Shown here: piece after piece, positions 45,793-53,918 of the stretch
How positions within the stretch are numbered: the first letter of the stretch is position 1
Layout: the number at the start of each line of letters is the position of its first letter
Origin: Streptomyces exfoliatus
GTDB lineage: Bacteria; Actinomycetota; Actinomycetes; Streptomycetales; Streptomycetaceae
DNA: 64,000 nucleotides
Assembly (NCBI RefSeq): GCF_000725545.1
Contig: NZ_JNZP01000012.1
Span: 1 to 64,000, forward strand
Direction: 5' to 3'
The notes under the pieces: generated by a model
Database searches by the model: none
Seen by the model: only the letters and a program-made list of their open reading frames with translations
What the model was told of the DNA's origin: nothing
Translations under genes and position numbers: made by a program

Positions 45793-47367
45793 ATGCACCT
45801 GCGATCCGCCACAGCCTGCGTCAGCCTGCTGGCAGGCACGCTCGTCGCCCTCTCCGTGAACACGGCCCACGCCGCGTCCACGCTGTACGAAGCCGAGTCC
45901 TCCCCCGCCGTCTGCACCGGCGTCATCGAATCCGACTGGACCGGCTACACCGGCAGCGGCTTCTGCAACGCCACCAACGCCACCGGGGCCTACGCGCAGT
46001 TCACGGTGAACGCCCCCGCCGCCGGTACGGCGACGCTCGCCGTCCGGTTCGCCAACGGCGGCACCACCGCGCGGCCGGCCGGTCTCGTCGTCAACGGGTC
46101 CACCGTGCAGACGCCGTCGTTCGAGAGCACGGGCGCGTGGTCCACCTGGACCACCAAGACCCTGACCGTCGCGCTCAACGCGGGCAGCAACACGATCCGG
46201 CTGAACCCCACCACCTCCGCCGGCCTGCCCAACGTCGACTCCCTGAACGTCACGACGGGCGACACCCCGCCGCCGCCGACGAGCAGCGCGCTGTACGTCG
46301 CGCCGAACGGCACCGACACCGCCTCCGGAACCCAGTCCGACCCCACGACGCTCACCTCGGCGATCGGCCGCGTCGCGGCCGGCGGCACGATCTACCTGCG
46401 CGGCGGCACCTACCGCCACTCCACGACGGTCACCGTCCCCACCGGCAATAACGGCACGGCCGGCGCCCTGAAGAAGCTGTCCGCCTACCCCGGCGAGACC
46501 CCGGTCCTGAACTTCTCGGCCATGATCGAGGACCCGGCCAACCGCGGCCTCGCCCTGAACGGTTCGTACTGGCACGTCAACGGGGTCGTCGTCGAGCGCG
46601 CCGGCGACAACGGGATCTTCGTCGGCGGAAGCAACAACATCATCGAGCGCACCGTGACGCGCTTCAACCGCGACACCGGGCTGCAGCTCTCCCGCGCGGC
46701 CTCCACCACGCCCCGCGAGCAGTGGCCGTCCAACAACCTCATCCTGAGCGCGGAGTCGCACGACAACGCCGACTCCGACGGTGAGGACGCCGACGGCTTC
46801 GCCGCGAAGCTCACGGTCGGCTCGGGGAACGTCTTCCGCTACGCCGTGGCCCACCACAACATCGACGACGGCTGGGACCTGTACACCAAGACGGACACCG
46901 GACCCATCGGGACCGTGACCATCGAGGACTCCCTCGCGTACGACAACGGGACCCTCAGCGACGGATCCCAGGCAGGCGCCGGTGACCGCAACGGCTTCAA
47001 GCTCGGCGGCGAGGACATCCCGGTCAACCACACGGTCCGGCGGACGATCGCCTTCCACAACGGCAAGCACGGGTTCACGTACAACAGCAACCCGGGCTCG
47101 ATGACCATCTCCAACAACATCAGCATCGACAACGCACAGCGCAACTTCTCGTTCGACGCGGGCACTTCGGTGTTCCGGAGCAACACCTCCTGCCGCAGCT
47201 CCAGCGGCACCAACGACCGGACCATCGGCGACGTCGACGGCACGAACCAGTTCTGGTCCGGCGCGAACGGCTCCCGCTGCTCCTCGTACGCCGGAGCCCT
47301 GAGCTGGTCCTACGCCGCGGACGGCCGCCTCGTCACGGCATTCGGCGGCCGGACGGTCACCTGGTAG
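45793..47367 (+). CDS. secreted CBM35-like plus PL9-type pectate lyase
   Basis: A 524-residue secreted protein. The signal peptide runs through LLAGTLVALSVNTAHA (cleavage after about residue 28). Residues 30-155 resemble a CBM35/CBM6 carbohydrate-binding domain (LYEAESS at the start, DSLNV at the end), then a Pro-rich linker. The C-terminal ~350 residues form a right-handed beta-helix starting ALYVAPNGTDTASGTQSDPTTL, GGTIYLRGGTYRHS, with repeated Asn/Asp/Gly turns (NNIIERTVTRFNRDTGLQLS, DGEDADGFAAKLTVG, DRNGFKLGG) typical of polysaccharide lyase family 9. It likely degrades pectate outside the cell. A LacI-type palindrome precedes it. Confidence 0.85.
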   Translation: MHLRSATACVSLLAGTLVALSVNTAHAASTLYEAESSPAVCTGVIESDWTGYTGSGFCNATNATGAYAQFTVNAPAAGTATLAVRFANGGTTARPAGLVVNGSTVQTPSFESTGAWSTWTTKTLTVALNAGSNTIRLNPTTSAGLPNVDSLNVTTGDTPPPPTSSALYVAPNGTDTASGTQSDPTTLTSAIGRVAAGGTIYLRGGTYRHSTTVTVPTGNNGTAGALKKLSAYPGETPVLNFSAMIEDPANRGLALNGSYWHVNGVVVERAGDNGIFVGGSNNIIERTVTRFNRDTGLQLSRAASTTPREQWPSNNLILSAESHDNADSDGEDADGFAAKLTVGSGNVFRYAVAHHNIDDGWDLYTKTDTGPIGTVTIEDSLAYDNGTLSDGSQAGAGDRNGFKLGGEDIPVNHTVRRTIAFHNGKHGFTYNSNPGSMTISNNISIDNAQRNFSFDAGTSVFRSNTSCRSSSGTNDRTIGDVDGTNQFWSGANGSRCSSYAGALSWSYAADGRLVTAFGGRTVTW

Positions 47368-47398
47368 GCACCGGGAACCACACGGGCTGAACCACCGC

Positions 47399-47429
47399 GT
47401 CGGCCTCGGGGAGCCTCCCCGGGGCCGAC
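47399..47429. terminator. hairpin after the pectate lyase gene
   Basis: GTCGGCC (47399-47405) pairs with GGCCGAC (47423-47429), with an inner CGGGG/CCCCG stem. It lies 32 bases after the lyase stop. Confidence 0.65.
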
Positions 47430-47578
47430 GACGCCGTGTCGGACCGGACGACCGGCGCCGACCGCCCGGCGGCGGTTAATTGGGCTGCGCCGTCCCGTCC
47501 GCCCCCTCCACACTGTTCGAGCACATCGAACAGCCGAGGCGCGCCCCGGCACCTCACCCGTTCTCAGGAGTTCTCCGC

Positions 47579-48640
47579 TTGCAGGCAGCCGTCACCGTCA
47601 CGCCGTCCCGCGTCCCCGAGCTGCTGCTCGGTCTCGCCACCGTCCGGCCCGTCTTCCTGTGGGGCGCGCCCGGGATCGGCAAGTCGTCCCTCGTACGGAA
47701 CTTCGCCGAGTCCCTCGGCCTGGAATGCGTCAGTCTGCTCGGCACCCAGCTCGCGCCCGAGGACCTCATCGGTGTGCCGCAGATCCGCGACGGCAGGTCC
47801 GTGTTCTGCCCGCCGGAGGCCATCGCCAGGGACGAGCCGTACTGCCTCTTCCTCGACGAACTCAACGCGGCGACCGCCGACGTGCAGAAGGCGTTCTACT
47901 CGCTGATCCTCGACCGCCGCATCGGGTCGTACGAGCTGCCCGCGGGCTCCATCGTCATCGGCGCGGGCAACCGTGCCACCGACAACGCGCTCGCCCGCCC
48001 CATCGCCTCCGCGCTGGTCAACCGGCTCACCCATGTCCATCTGCGCGCCTCCACCACGGACTGGCTCGTGTGGGCGGGCGAGAACGGCATCCATCCGTGG
48101 GTCGTCGACTACGTCACCGACCGGCCCGACCACCTGTGGTCCCAGCCGCCCAAGACCGAGGAGCCGTTCTCGACGCCTCGCTCCTGGCACATGCTCTCCG
48201 ACGCGCTGCACTCCTTCGGGCCGACGCTCGACGAGGAGACCCTCAAGGTCATCGCGCACGGCACCCTCACCCCCCGGCACGCCGTCTCCTTCTGCGGTCA
48301 CGCCAAGATCGTGCGGCACGCGTACGGCCTCGACGCCATCATCAAGGGCGACGCGTCCTGGCCCCGCCGCGTCGAGGACCGCGATCTGCTCTACTACCTC
48401 GCCGACGCCTTCCGGGGCCGGCTCGTCAAGGAACTCCCCGCCGGCAAGGACCAGATCTCGCCCGCCCTGCGGCAGACCGCCCACCGTGCCAAGTCCCTGC
48501 TCGTGCAGCTGGCGGAGATCTCCGTCGAGGTCGCCCAGACCGTCATCCGCGACGACGAGGACGGTCAGCCCGTGCTGCCCGCCTGGTTCCTCGTGGAGGC
48601 CGCCCGCGACATGCCGCGCCTCGTGGAGGCCCGCCGGTGA
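47579..48640 (+). CDS. MoxR-type AAA+ ATPase
   Basis: A 353-residue AAA+ protein of the MoxR group: Walker A WGAPGIGKSSLVRNF, Walker B CLFLDELNAATADVQKA, sensor 1 IVIGAGNRATDNA and arginine-finger region ALVNRLTHV. MoxR ATPases act as chaperones paired with vWA-domain proteins. The start is TTG 47579, 8 bases after AGGAG; no ATG or GTG fits. The gene overlaps the vWA gene by 4 bases, so the two form an operon and probably a complex. Confidence 0.88.
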   Translation: MQAAVTVTPSRVPELLLGLATVRPVFLWGAPGIGKSSLVRNFAESLGLECVSLLGTQLAPEDLIGVPQIRDGRSVFCPPEAIARDEPYCLFLDELNAATADVQKAFYSLILDRRIGSYELPAGSIVIGAGNRATDNALARPIASALVNRLTHVHLRASTTDWLVWAGENGIHPWVVDYVTDRPDHLWSQPPKTEEPFSTPRSWHMLSDALHSFGPTLDEETLKVIAHGTLTPRHAVSFCGHAKIVRHAYGLDAIIKGDASWPRRVEDRDLLYYLADAFRGRLVKELPAGKDQISPALRQTAHRAKSLLVQLAEISVEVAQTVIRDDEDGQPVLPAWFLVEAARDMPRLVEARR

Positions 48641-50442
48641 GCGGTGCGCCGTCGCGTCGCGGGAAGGCGGCGGGCTCTGACGCGGCCACCGAGGCGTTCC
48701 TCGCGGGACTGGCCATCGTCCAGCGCAATCCGGCCCTCGCCGCGCTCGACGCCGACATCTGCCGCACCCGAGACTGCGCGCGCAACCCGCGCCACGGCCT
48801 GGCCGTCGTCGACTCCAACGGCAAGGTCCACGTCCACCCCGACCGCCGCGCCGAACCCGCCGACTGGGCCAGGGCCCTCGCCCACTGCCTGATCCACCTC
48901 GGCTTCGGCCACGTCCCGGCCCACAAGGAGACCCGCCCGCAACCCGACCGGTTCGACCTCGCCGCCCGCTGCACCGTCGTCGACCGCTTCCTGCTCACGT
49001 TCCCCGTCGGCCGCGCCCCGGACAACCTGCCCGTCTCCTACCCCGACGGCGACGAGGAGCAGCTCGCCGGCCGCTGGCGCAGGGACGGCATCCCGCCCGC
49101 GTACGAGCACCTCGGTACGGGAGGCGACGTCCCCGACCAGATCCTCGTGCCGTGGTCGACCTGGCACACCCCGCCGGACTGGCAGCTCGCCTTCGCGCAC
49201 GCCCTGACGCGCACCATGTCCGCCGCCATGGACGTCGCGGGCGGCCGGCGCGAGACGCTCACCGGTGAGCGGCGCCCCAGGCAGCCCTGGGACCGGGCGC
49301 TGAGCTGGTTCGTCTCCTCGTATCCCCTGCTCGGCGGCATCGCGGCCGGTCTGAAGATCGTCGCCGACGCGGAGCTCGCCCGTGCGCACGGCATCGGCGT
49401 CGCCGCCGTCGACGCGACGCTCGGCGAGATCTACCTCAACCCGCTGCGCCGCTTCGAGGACGAGGAATGGCGGTTCGTCCTCGCCCACGAGATGCTGCAC
49501 GCCGCGCTGCGCCACGGCGACCGGCGGGGCGCCCGCGACCCGTACCTCTTCAACGTCGCCGCCGACTACGTCGTCAACGGCTGGCTGGTCGAGATGCGGG
49601 TCGGCACCATGCCCGAAGGGCTCCTGTACGACCCCGGCCTGACGGGCCTGTCGACGGAGGAGGTGTACGACCGGATCGCGACCGACGTCCGGCGCATGAG
49701 GCGCCTGGCCACGCTGAGGGGCAAGGGCACCGGGGACATCCTCGGCGAGCCGCTCGGCGGCGTGCGCCGTGACTCGGTCGACCTCGACGAGTTCTACCGG
49801 CGCGGCCTGGCCCAAGGGCTCGACCTGCATGTCAGTGGTGAGCGCGGGGTGCTGCCGGCCGGGCTCGTCCAGGAGATCAGGGCGCTCGCCCACCCGCCGG
49901 TGCCCTGGGACGCCCGGCTGGCCCGCTGGTTCGACGAGTTCGTGCCCCGCCCCGAGCCGGTGCGGAGCTACGCGCGGCCGGCCCGCCGCCAGGCGTCCAC
50001 CCCCGACATCCCGCGTGCCGGACGGTACTTCCCGCCCGAGGAGGTCGCCCGCTGCACCTTCGGCGTCGTCCTGGACACCTCGGGGTCCATGAACGCGGCG
50101 CTGCTCGGCAAGGCGCTCGGTGCCATCGCCTCGTACGCCGAGGCGCGCGACGTCCCGGCCGCGCGGGTGGTGTTCTGCGACGCCGCCGCGTACGACGCCG
50201 GCTACCTTCCGCCGACGGAGATCGCCGGGAGGGTCCGGGTGCACGGCCGCGGCGGCACGGTTCTCCAGCCGGGCCTGGACCTGCTCCGCCGCGCGGACGA
50301 CTTCCCGGCGACGGCGCCGGTGCTGATCATCACGGACGGCGCCTGCGACACGCTCCGCGTACGGCCCGAGCACGCCTACCTCGTCCCGGAGGGCGCCTCA
50401 CTGCCGTTCACGCCCCGCGGCCCGGTGTTCCGCCTCCGTTGA
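48637..50442 (+). CDS. vWA protein with metallopeptidase-like N-terminal domain (DUF2201 type)
   Basis: A 601-residue protein. Around residues 270-310 it has a zinc-metallopeptidase signature, FVLAHEMLHAALRHGDRRG (HExxHxxxxxH), followed by DYVVNGWLVEM. The C-terminal ~140 residues are a vWA-like domain with the MIDAS motif VVLDTSGSMNAALLG and IITDGACDTLRV. The combination is known as the DUF2201 family, usually paired with MoxR. The GTG start overlaps the MoxR stop. Substrate and process are unknown for this pair. Confidence 0.85.
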   Translation: MSGAPSRRGKAAGSDAATEAFLAGLAIVQRNPALAALDADICRTRDCARNPRHGLAVVDSNGKVHVHPDRRAEPADWARALAHCLIHLGFGHVPAHKETRPQPDRFDLAARCTVVDRFLLTFPVGRAPDNLPVSYPDGDEEQLAGRWRRDGIPPAYEHLGTGGDVPDQILVPWSTWHTPPDWQLAFAHALTRTMSAAMDVAGGRRETLTGERRPRQPWDRALSWFVSSYPLLGGIAAGLKIVADAELARAHGIGVAAVDATLGEIYLNPLRRFEDEEWRFVLAHEMLHAALRHGDRRGARDPYLFNVAADYVVNGWLVEMRVGTMPEGLLYDPGLTGLSTEEVYDRIATDVRRMRRLATLRGKGTGDILGEPLGGVRRDSVDLDEFYRRGLAQGLDLHVSGERGVLPAGLVQEIRALAHPPVPWDARLARWFDEFVPRPEPVRSYARPARRQASTPDIPRAGRYFPPEEVARCTFGVVLDTSGSMNAALLGKALGAIASYAEARDVPAARVVFCDAAAYDAGYLPPTEIAGRVRVHGRGGTVLQPGLDLLRRADDFPATAPVLIITDGACDTLRVRPEHAYLVPEGASLPFTPRGPVFRLR

Positions 50443-50653
50443 ACCTCGTCGGCGCGCACGCACCGCTACCCACGGTGACGCCTCGGTCTGCGGGCCTGCT
50501 GTCCTGGGCGTTCCGCGGCACTGCCGACGGGGAACAGGCCCCCGGGAGGCGCACGAGCGGCGGCTCGTCTTCCGCATGCCTCGTGCACTGCGGCCGCTTC
50601 CGGTGCATGCTGTGCACCAAAGAGCGTCGAGTTCCTGTCTGGAGGCCGAAAGA

Positions 50654-52453
50654 GTGAACGGCGGCAGCCGGAGGCGGCGTCTGACCAGCCGGGCCTCCGC
50701 CGGCCGGAGCGTCGCGGCGCAACGGTCGGCCGGAAACCGCGGCCGGCTCGGGCGGAGTACCGGCGGGGTCTCCCTCGACCGGCTCTCCGCCCGGGGCCGG
50801 CTCGCCTGGCTGAGTTCCGCCGGCTCCAGGATCGGCACGAGCCTGAACCTGGAACGCACCGCTCAGGAGCTGGCCGATTTCACCGTGCCCGGCTTCGCCG
50901 ACGGAGCCGCCGTGGACATCCTGGAGAGCGTCCTGAGGGGCGAGGAGGGCGCCCGCTGGACCGGCTCGGGCGTCCCCCTGATGCGGGCGGCCGCGCTGAG
51001 CGCCGTCGAGTCGCTGTCCTCCCTGGAGCCCACACCGCTGGGAGAGACGTTCCTCCGCGGCGAGCAGCAGCACGAGACGCTCCTCCACCGGTACTGCCTC
51101 CGGCAGGGCAGGCCCGTCCTCGTCAGCAGGATCCGCGACGACGACTTCATCAAGGTGGCGCCGACCGAGAGCGCCGCGGCGAAGATGCGGGCCGCCGGGG
51201 TGCACAGCTACCTCGCGGTGCCGCTGATCGCCCGCGGGCTGCTGCTCGGCAGCGCCGACTTCGTCCGCGGTCCCGGCAGCCCGCCGTTCTCCTCCACCGA
51301 CCTCGCGCTCGCGGAACAGCTGGCCTCCCAGGCCGCCGTCTTCATCGACAACGCCCGGCTGTACGGGCGCGAGCGCGCGCACGTGGTCTCGTTGCAGCGC
51401 AGTCTGCTGCCGCGGGCCACCCCGGTGACGCCCGGGCTTCTGGTGCACCCCGAGTACGCGCCCTCCACCGCCCACCACGGCGTGGGCGGCGACTGGTACG
51501 ACGTCATGGCCCTGCCCAGCGGTCGTACGGCCCTGATGGTGGGCGACGTGATGGGGCACGGTCTGCCCGCCGCCGCGACCATGGGGCGCCTGCGGGCGGT
51601 CGCCCGTACCCTGATGACCCTCGACATGGCCCCGGAGCGGGTGCTCGCCCGGCTCGACCTGGCCACCCGCGATCTGGAGGACGAACAGGTCGCGACCTGC
51701 CTGTGCGCCGTCTACGACCCGGTCGACTCCACGTACACCCTGGCCAGTGCCGGCCACCTGCCCCCGCTCCTGCTCGACGGGCGGGGCTCCGCCGACTTCG
51801 TGGACGTGCCGACCGGCGCGCCGCTCGGCGCGGGAGTCATCCCGTACGACCCGGTCCGCCTCAGGGTTCCGACGGGCGGCCACCTGGTCATGTACACGGA
51901 CGGCCTCATCAAGTCGCGGCACGCGGACCTGGACCACCAGCTCGACCTGCTGCGCACGGCGGCGCGCGACCTGGAACCCGGGACCCTCGAAGACGGCGGC
52001 CTGGTCGCCCGCGCCCCGGCCGGCTCCGCCCGGTTCGACGAGGCGGTGCTCCTCACCGCGACGACCGCCTCCGGTACACCGGCCGACCTGCGGGTGTGGC
52101 AGCTGCCGCAGGAGGGGCGCGCCGCGTCCGTCGCCCGTGGCCTGGTCACGGAGCAGCTCGCCGCCTGGGACCTGGCCGAGCTCGCCGACGTGTGCGAACT
52201 CGTCGTCTCGGAACTCGTCGGCAACGCCCTGCGCTACGGCAACGGTCCCGGCGAGCTCCGGCTGCTGCGCGGCGAGCGCCTCGTCGTGGAGGTCTCGGAC
52301 ACGGGCCCGGACCTGCCCCAGATCCAGCACGCGGACCTCAGCGACGAGGGCGGTCGCGGGCTCCAGCTCATCAACATGCTGTGCCGCCGATGGGGCTCCT
52401 GCCGCACGGTGACCGGCAAGGTGGTCTGGGCGGAACAGAACCTGCCGACCTGA
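50654..52453 (+). CDS. GAF-SpoIIE phosphatase with anti-sigma kinase-like domain
   Basis: A 599-residue signalling protein. Residues 50-245 contain a GAF-like sensor (AKMRAAGVHSYLAVPLIARG, LASQAAVFIDNARLYGRERA). A PP2C/SpoIIE phosphatase follows: YAPSTAHHGVGGDWYDVMAL, VGDVMGHGLPAAATMGRLRA and LVMYTDGLIKSR. The C-terminal ~120 residues are a histidine-kinase-type ATPase domain (VVSELVGNALRYGNGPGELR, EVSDTGPDLPQ, GGRGLQLINML). Such proteins regulate sigma factors through anti-sigma antagonists. The start is GTG 50654, 8 bases after GGAGG. Confidence 0.88.
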   Translation: MNGGSRRRRLTSRASAGRSVAAQRSAGNRGRLGRSTGGVSLDRLSARGRLAWLSSAGSRIGTSLNLERTAQELADFTVPGFADGAAVDILESVLRGEEGARWTGSGVPLMRAAALSAVESLSSLEPTPLGETFLRGEQQHETLLHRYCLRQGRPVLVSRIRDDDFIKVAPTESAAAKMRAAGVHSYLAVPLIARGLLLGSADFVRGPGSPPFSSTDLALAEQLASQAAVFIDNARLYGRERAHVVSLQRSLLPRATPVTPGLLVHPEYAPSTAHHGVGGDWYDVMALPSGRTALMVGDVMGHGLPAAATMGRLRAVARTLMTLDMAPERVLARLDLATRDLEDEQVATCLCAVYDPVDSTYTLASAGHLPPLLLDGRGSADFVDVPTGAPLGAGVIPYDPVRLRVPTGGHLVMYTDGLIKSRHADLDHQLDLLRTAARDLEPGTLEDGGLVARAPAGSARFDEAVLLTATTASGTPADLRVWQLPQEGRAASVARGLVTEQLAAWDLAELADVCELVVSELVGNALRYGNGPGELRLLRGERLVVEVSDTGPDLPQIQHADLSDEGGRGLQLINMLCRRWGSCRTVTGKVVWAEQNLPT

Positions 52454-52474
52454 CCCCCCGCCCCCGCCGCTCTC

Positions 52475-53059
52475 TCACTCCCCGAGGAGGCGGCGGGCTT
52501 CGGAGAGGAGCCGGAGGAGTTCCGTGCGCGAGGGGTCGGGGGAGGCGTCGGGGGCCGGCGCGCGGCGCGTGTGGGTGGTCAGGACGTTCAGGGCGACGGC
52601 GGCCTGCCGGGCGAAGAGGCACAGCAGGTCGAGCTCCGTCAGGCTGGACCTGGCCTGCGGAGAGGGATCCAGCACCTCCAGGACCCCGAGGACCCGGTCC
52701 CCGTGGACGAGGGGGGCGGCCATCAGCGCGTCCGGAACGTAGCCGGTGGATCGGGCGATGTCCCGGTCGAAGGACGTGCTGTCGTGCAGGTCGTCCACCA
52801 CCATCGGCTCGCCCGAGGCGGCGACCCAGCCGGCGATGCCCCGGCCGGCCGGGAACCGCCGGCCGACCAGGAAGTCCTGTCCCTGCCCGGAGACGGCCTC
52901 GAAGACGAGTTCGTCCTTCTCGGTCTCCAGGAGCAGGATGGAGCTCGCCTGGGCGCCGAAGATGGCGCGTGCGGTGTCGACCACCGACTGCAGGAGCTCC
53001 TCCATGGCCGGATCCGGCTGGGGTGCCGCGGACGCGAAGGGGGCGATCGGCTGGGCCAT
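52475..53059 (-). CDS. GAF-domain sensor protein of the left RiPP-type operon
   Basis: A 194-residue protein, mostly a single GAF domain: LLQSVVDTARAIFGAQASSI, GQGQDFLVGRRFPAGRGIAG, WVAASGEPMVVDDL, and LMAAPLVHGDRVLGVLEVLD. It is the last gene of a minus-strand operon that includes a radical SAM enzyme, a cyclase/AAA protein and a subtilase. The start is ATG 53059 after GGAAGGGAAC. It probably senses a small ligand or redox state; the ligand is unknown. Confidence 0.8.
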   Translation of the reverse strand: MAQPIAPFASAAPQPDPAMEELLQSVVDTARAIFGAQASSILLLETEKDELVFEAVSGQGQDFLVGRRFPAGRGIAGWVAASGEPMVVDDLHDSTSFDRDIARSTGYVPDALMAAPLVHGDRVLGVLEVLDPSPQARSSLTELDLLCLFARQAAVALNVLTTHTRRAPAPDASPDPSRTELLRLLSEARRLLGE

Positions 53060-53084
53060 GGGGGTTCCCTTCCGGCGCCGGTCG

Positions 53085-53918
53085 TTACCGGCTTCCGTGG
53101 ACACGGACGTTGGCTGCGGACAGGTACAGGGCGTTCTTCAGCTGGAACGGCGTCAGCCGGGGGTGGCTCGACAGGATCCGGGCGCACAGCCCCGCGATGA
53201 ACGGGGTGGCGAAGCTGTTGCCCGAGCTGCGGATCGACGTGCCTCCGAGCCACGCGACGCGGACCCGCTGGCCGGGGGCGAAGAACTCCACCGGCGGCTC
53301 GGGGTTGTACAGGTGGAGGTCCGGGTCGTCCTCCTGGTGGCTGCCCACCGAGATCACCGAGGAGAAGCGCCAGGGGAAGCTCTCCACGTGCGTGTTGTGG
53401 GCCGAGGCGACGATCACGGTCTGCTGGAAGTAGGCCTCGTCGGCCAGTCGGCGCAGCTGCTCCACGAAGCGGTCGCTGCTGGTGGACAGGCTCAGGTTGA
53501 TCACGTCGAACCGCTGGCGGACGGCCCACCTGATCCCTTCGAGAAGGACGTCCCCGCTGCCGGAGAACCGCTCGCCGAGGACCCGGACGCTGGACAGTTC
53601 GCAGTCGGGCGCGGTGCGGCGGATGATGCCGGCGCAGGCGGTGCCGTGACCGCAGGCGTCCCCCTCCTCCGTCTCCTCCACGCGCACGCCGTCCTCGTCC
53701 TTGAGGACGCGCCACGACCGGGCGACCGGGCCGACCATGGGGTGGTCGCGTTCGACGCCCGAGTCGACCACACAGACGCGGATGCCCTGTCCCGTACCGC
53801 CGAGGAGGCCCCCCTCGGGCGGGGACGGCGGACCGTCCGCGTCCACGGGTACGTCGTCGGGGCCGCGCCCTCGCAGGCCCCAGGTGAGTCCGGGCGCCGG
53901 TCGCCGCACGGTGGTCAT
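53085..53918 (-). CDS. small intracellular S8 serine protease
   Basis: A 277-residue subtilase core without signal peptide or prodomain. Asp lies in IRVCVVDSGVERDHPMVG, His in CGHGTACAGIIRRTAPDC, and Ser in RSSGNSFATPFIAGLCARIL. The motif is NSFATP rather than GTSMATP. Minimal cytoplasmic S8 proteases of this kind occur in RiPP-type loci and may process a leader peptide. It overlaps the cyclase/AAA gene by 4 bases. The start is ATG 53918. Confidence 0.85.
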   Translation of the reverse strand: MTTVRRPAPGLTWGLRGRGPDDVPVDADGPPSPPEGGLLGGTGQGIRVCVVDSGVERDHPMVGPVARSWRVLKDEDGVRVEETEEGDACGHGTACAGIIRRTAPDCELSSVRVLGERFSGSGDVLLEGIRWAVRQRFDVINLSLSTSSDRFVEQLRRLADEAYFQQTVIVASAHNTHVESFPWRFSSVISVGSHQEDDPDLHLYNPEPPVEFFAPGQRVRVAWLGGTSIRSSGNSFATPFIAGLCARILSSHPRLTPFQLKNALYLSAANVRVHGSR

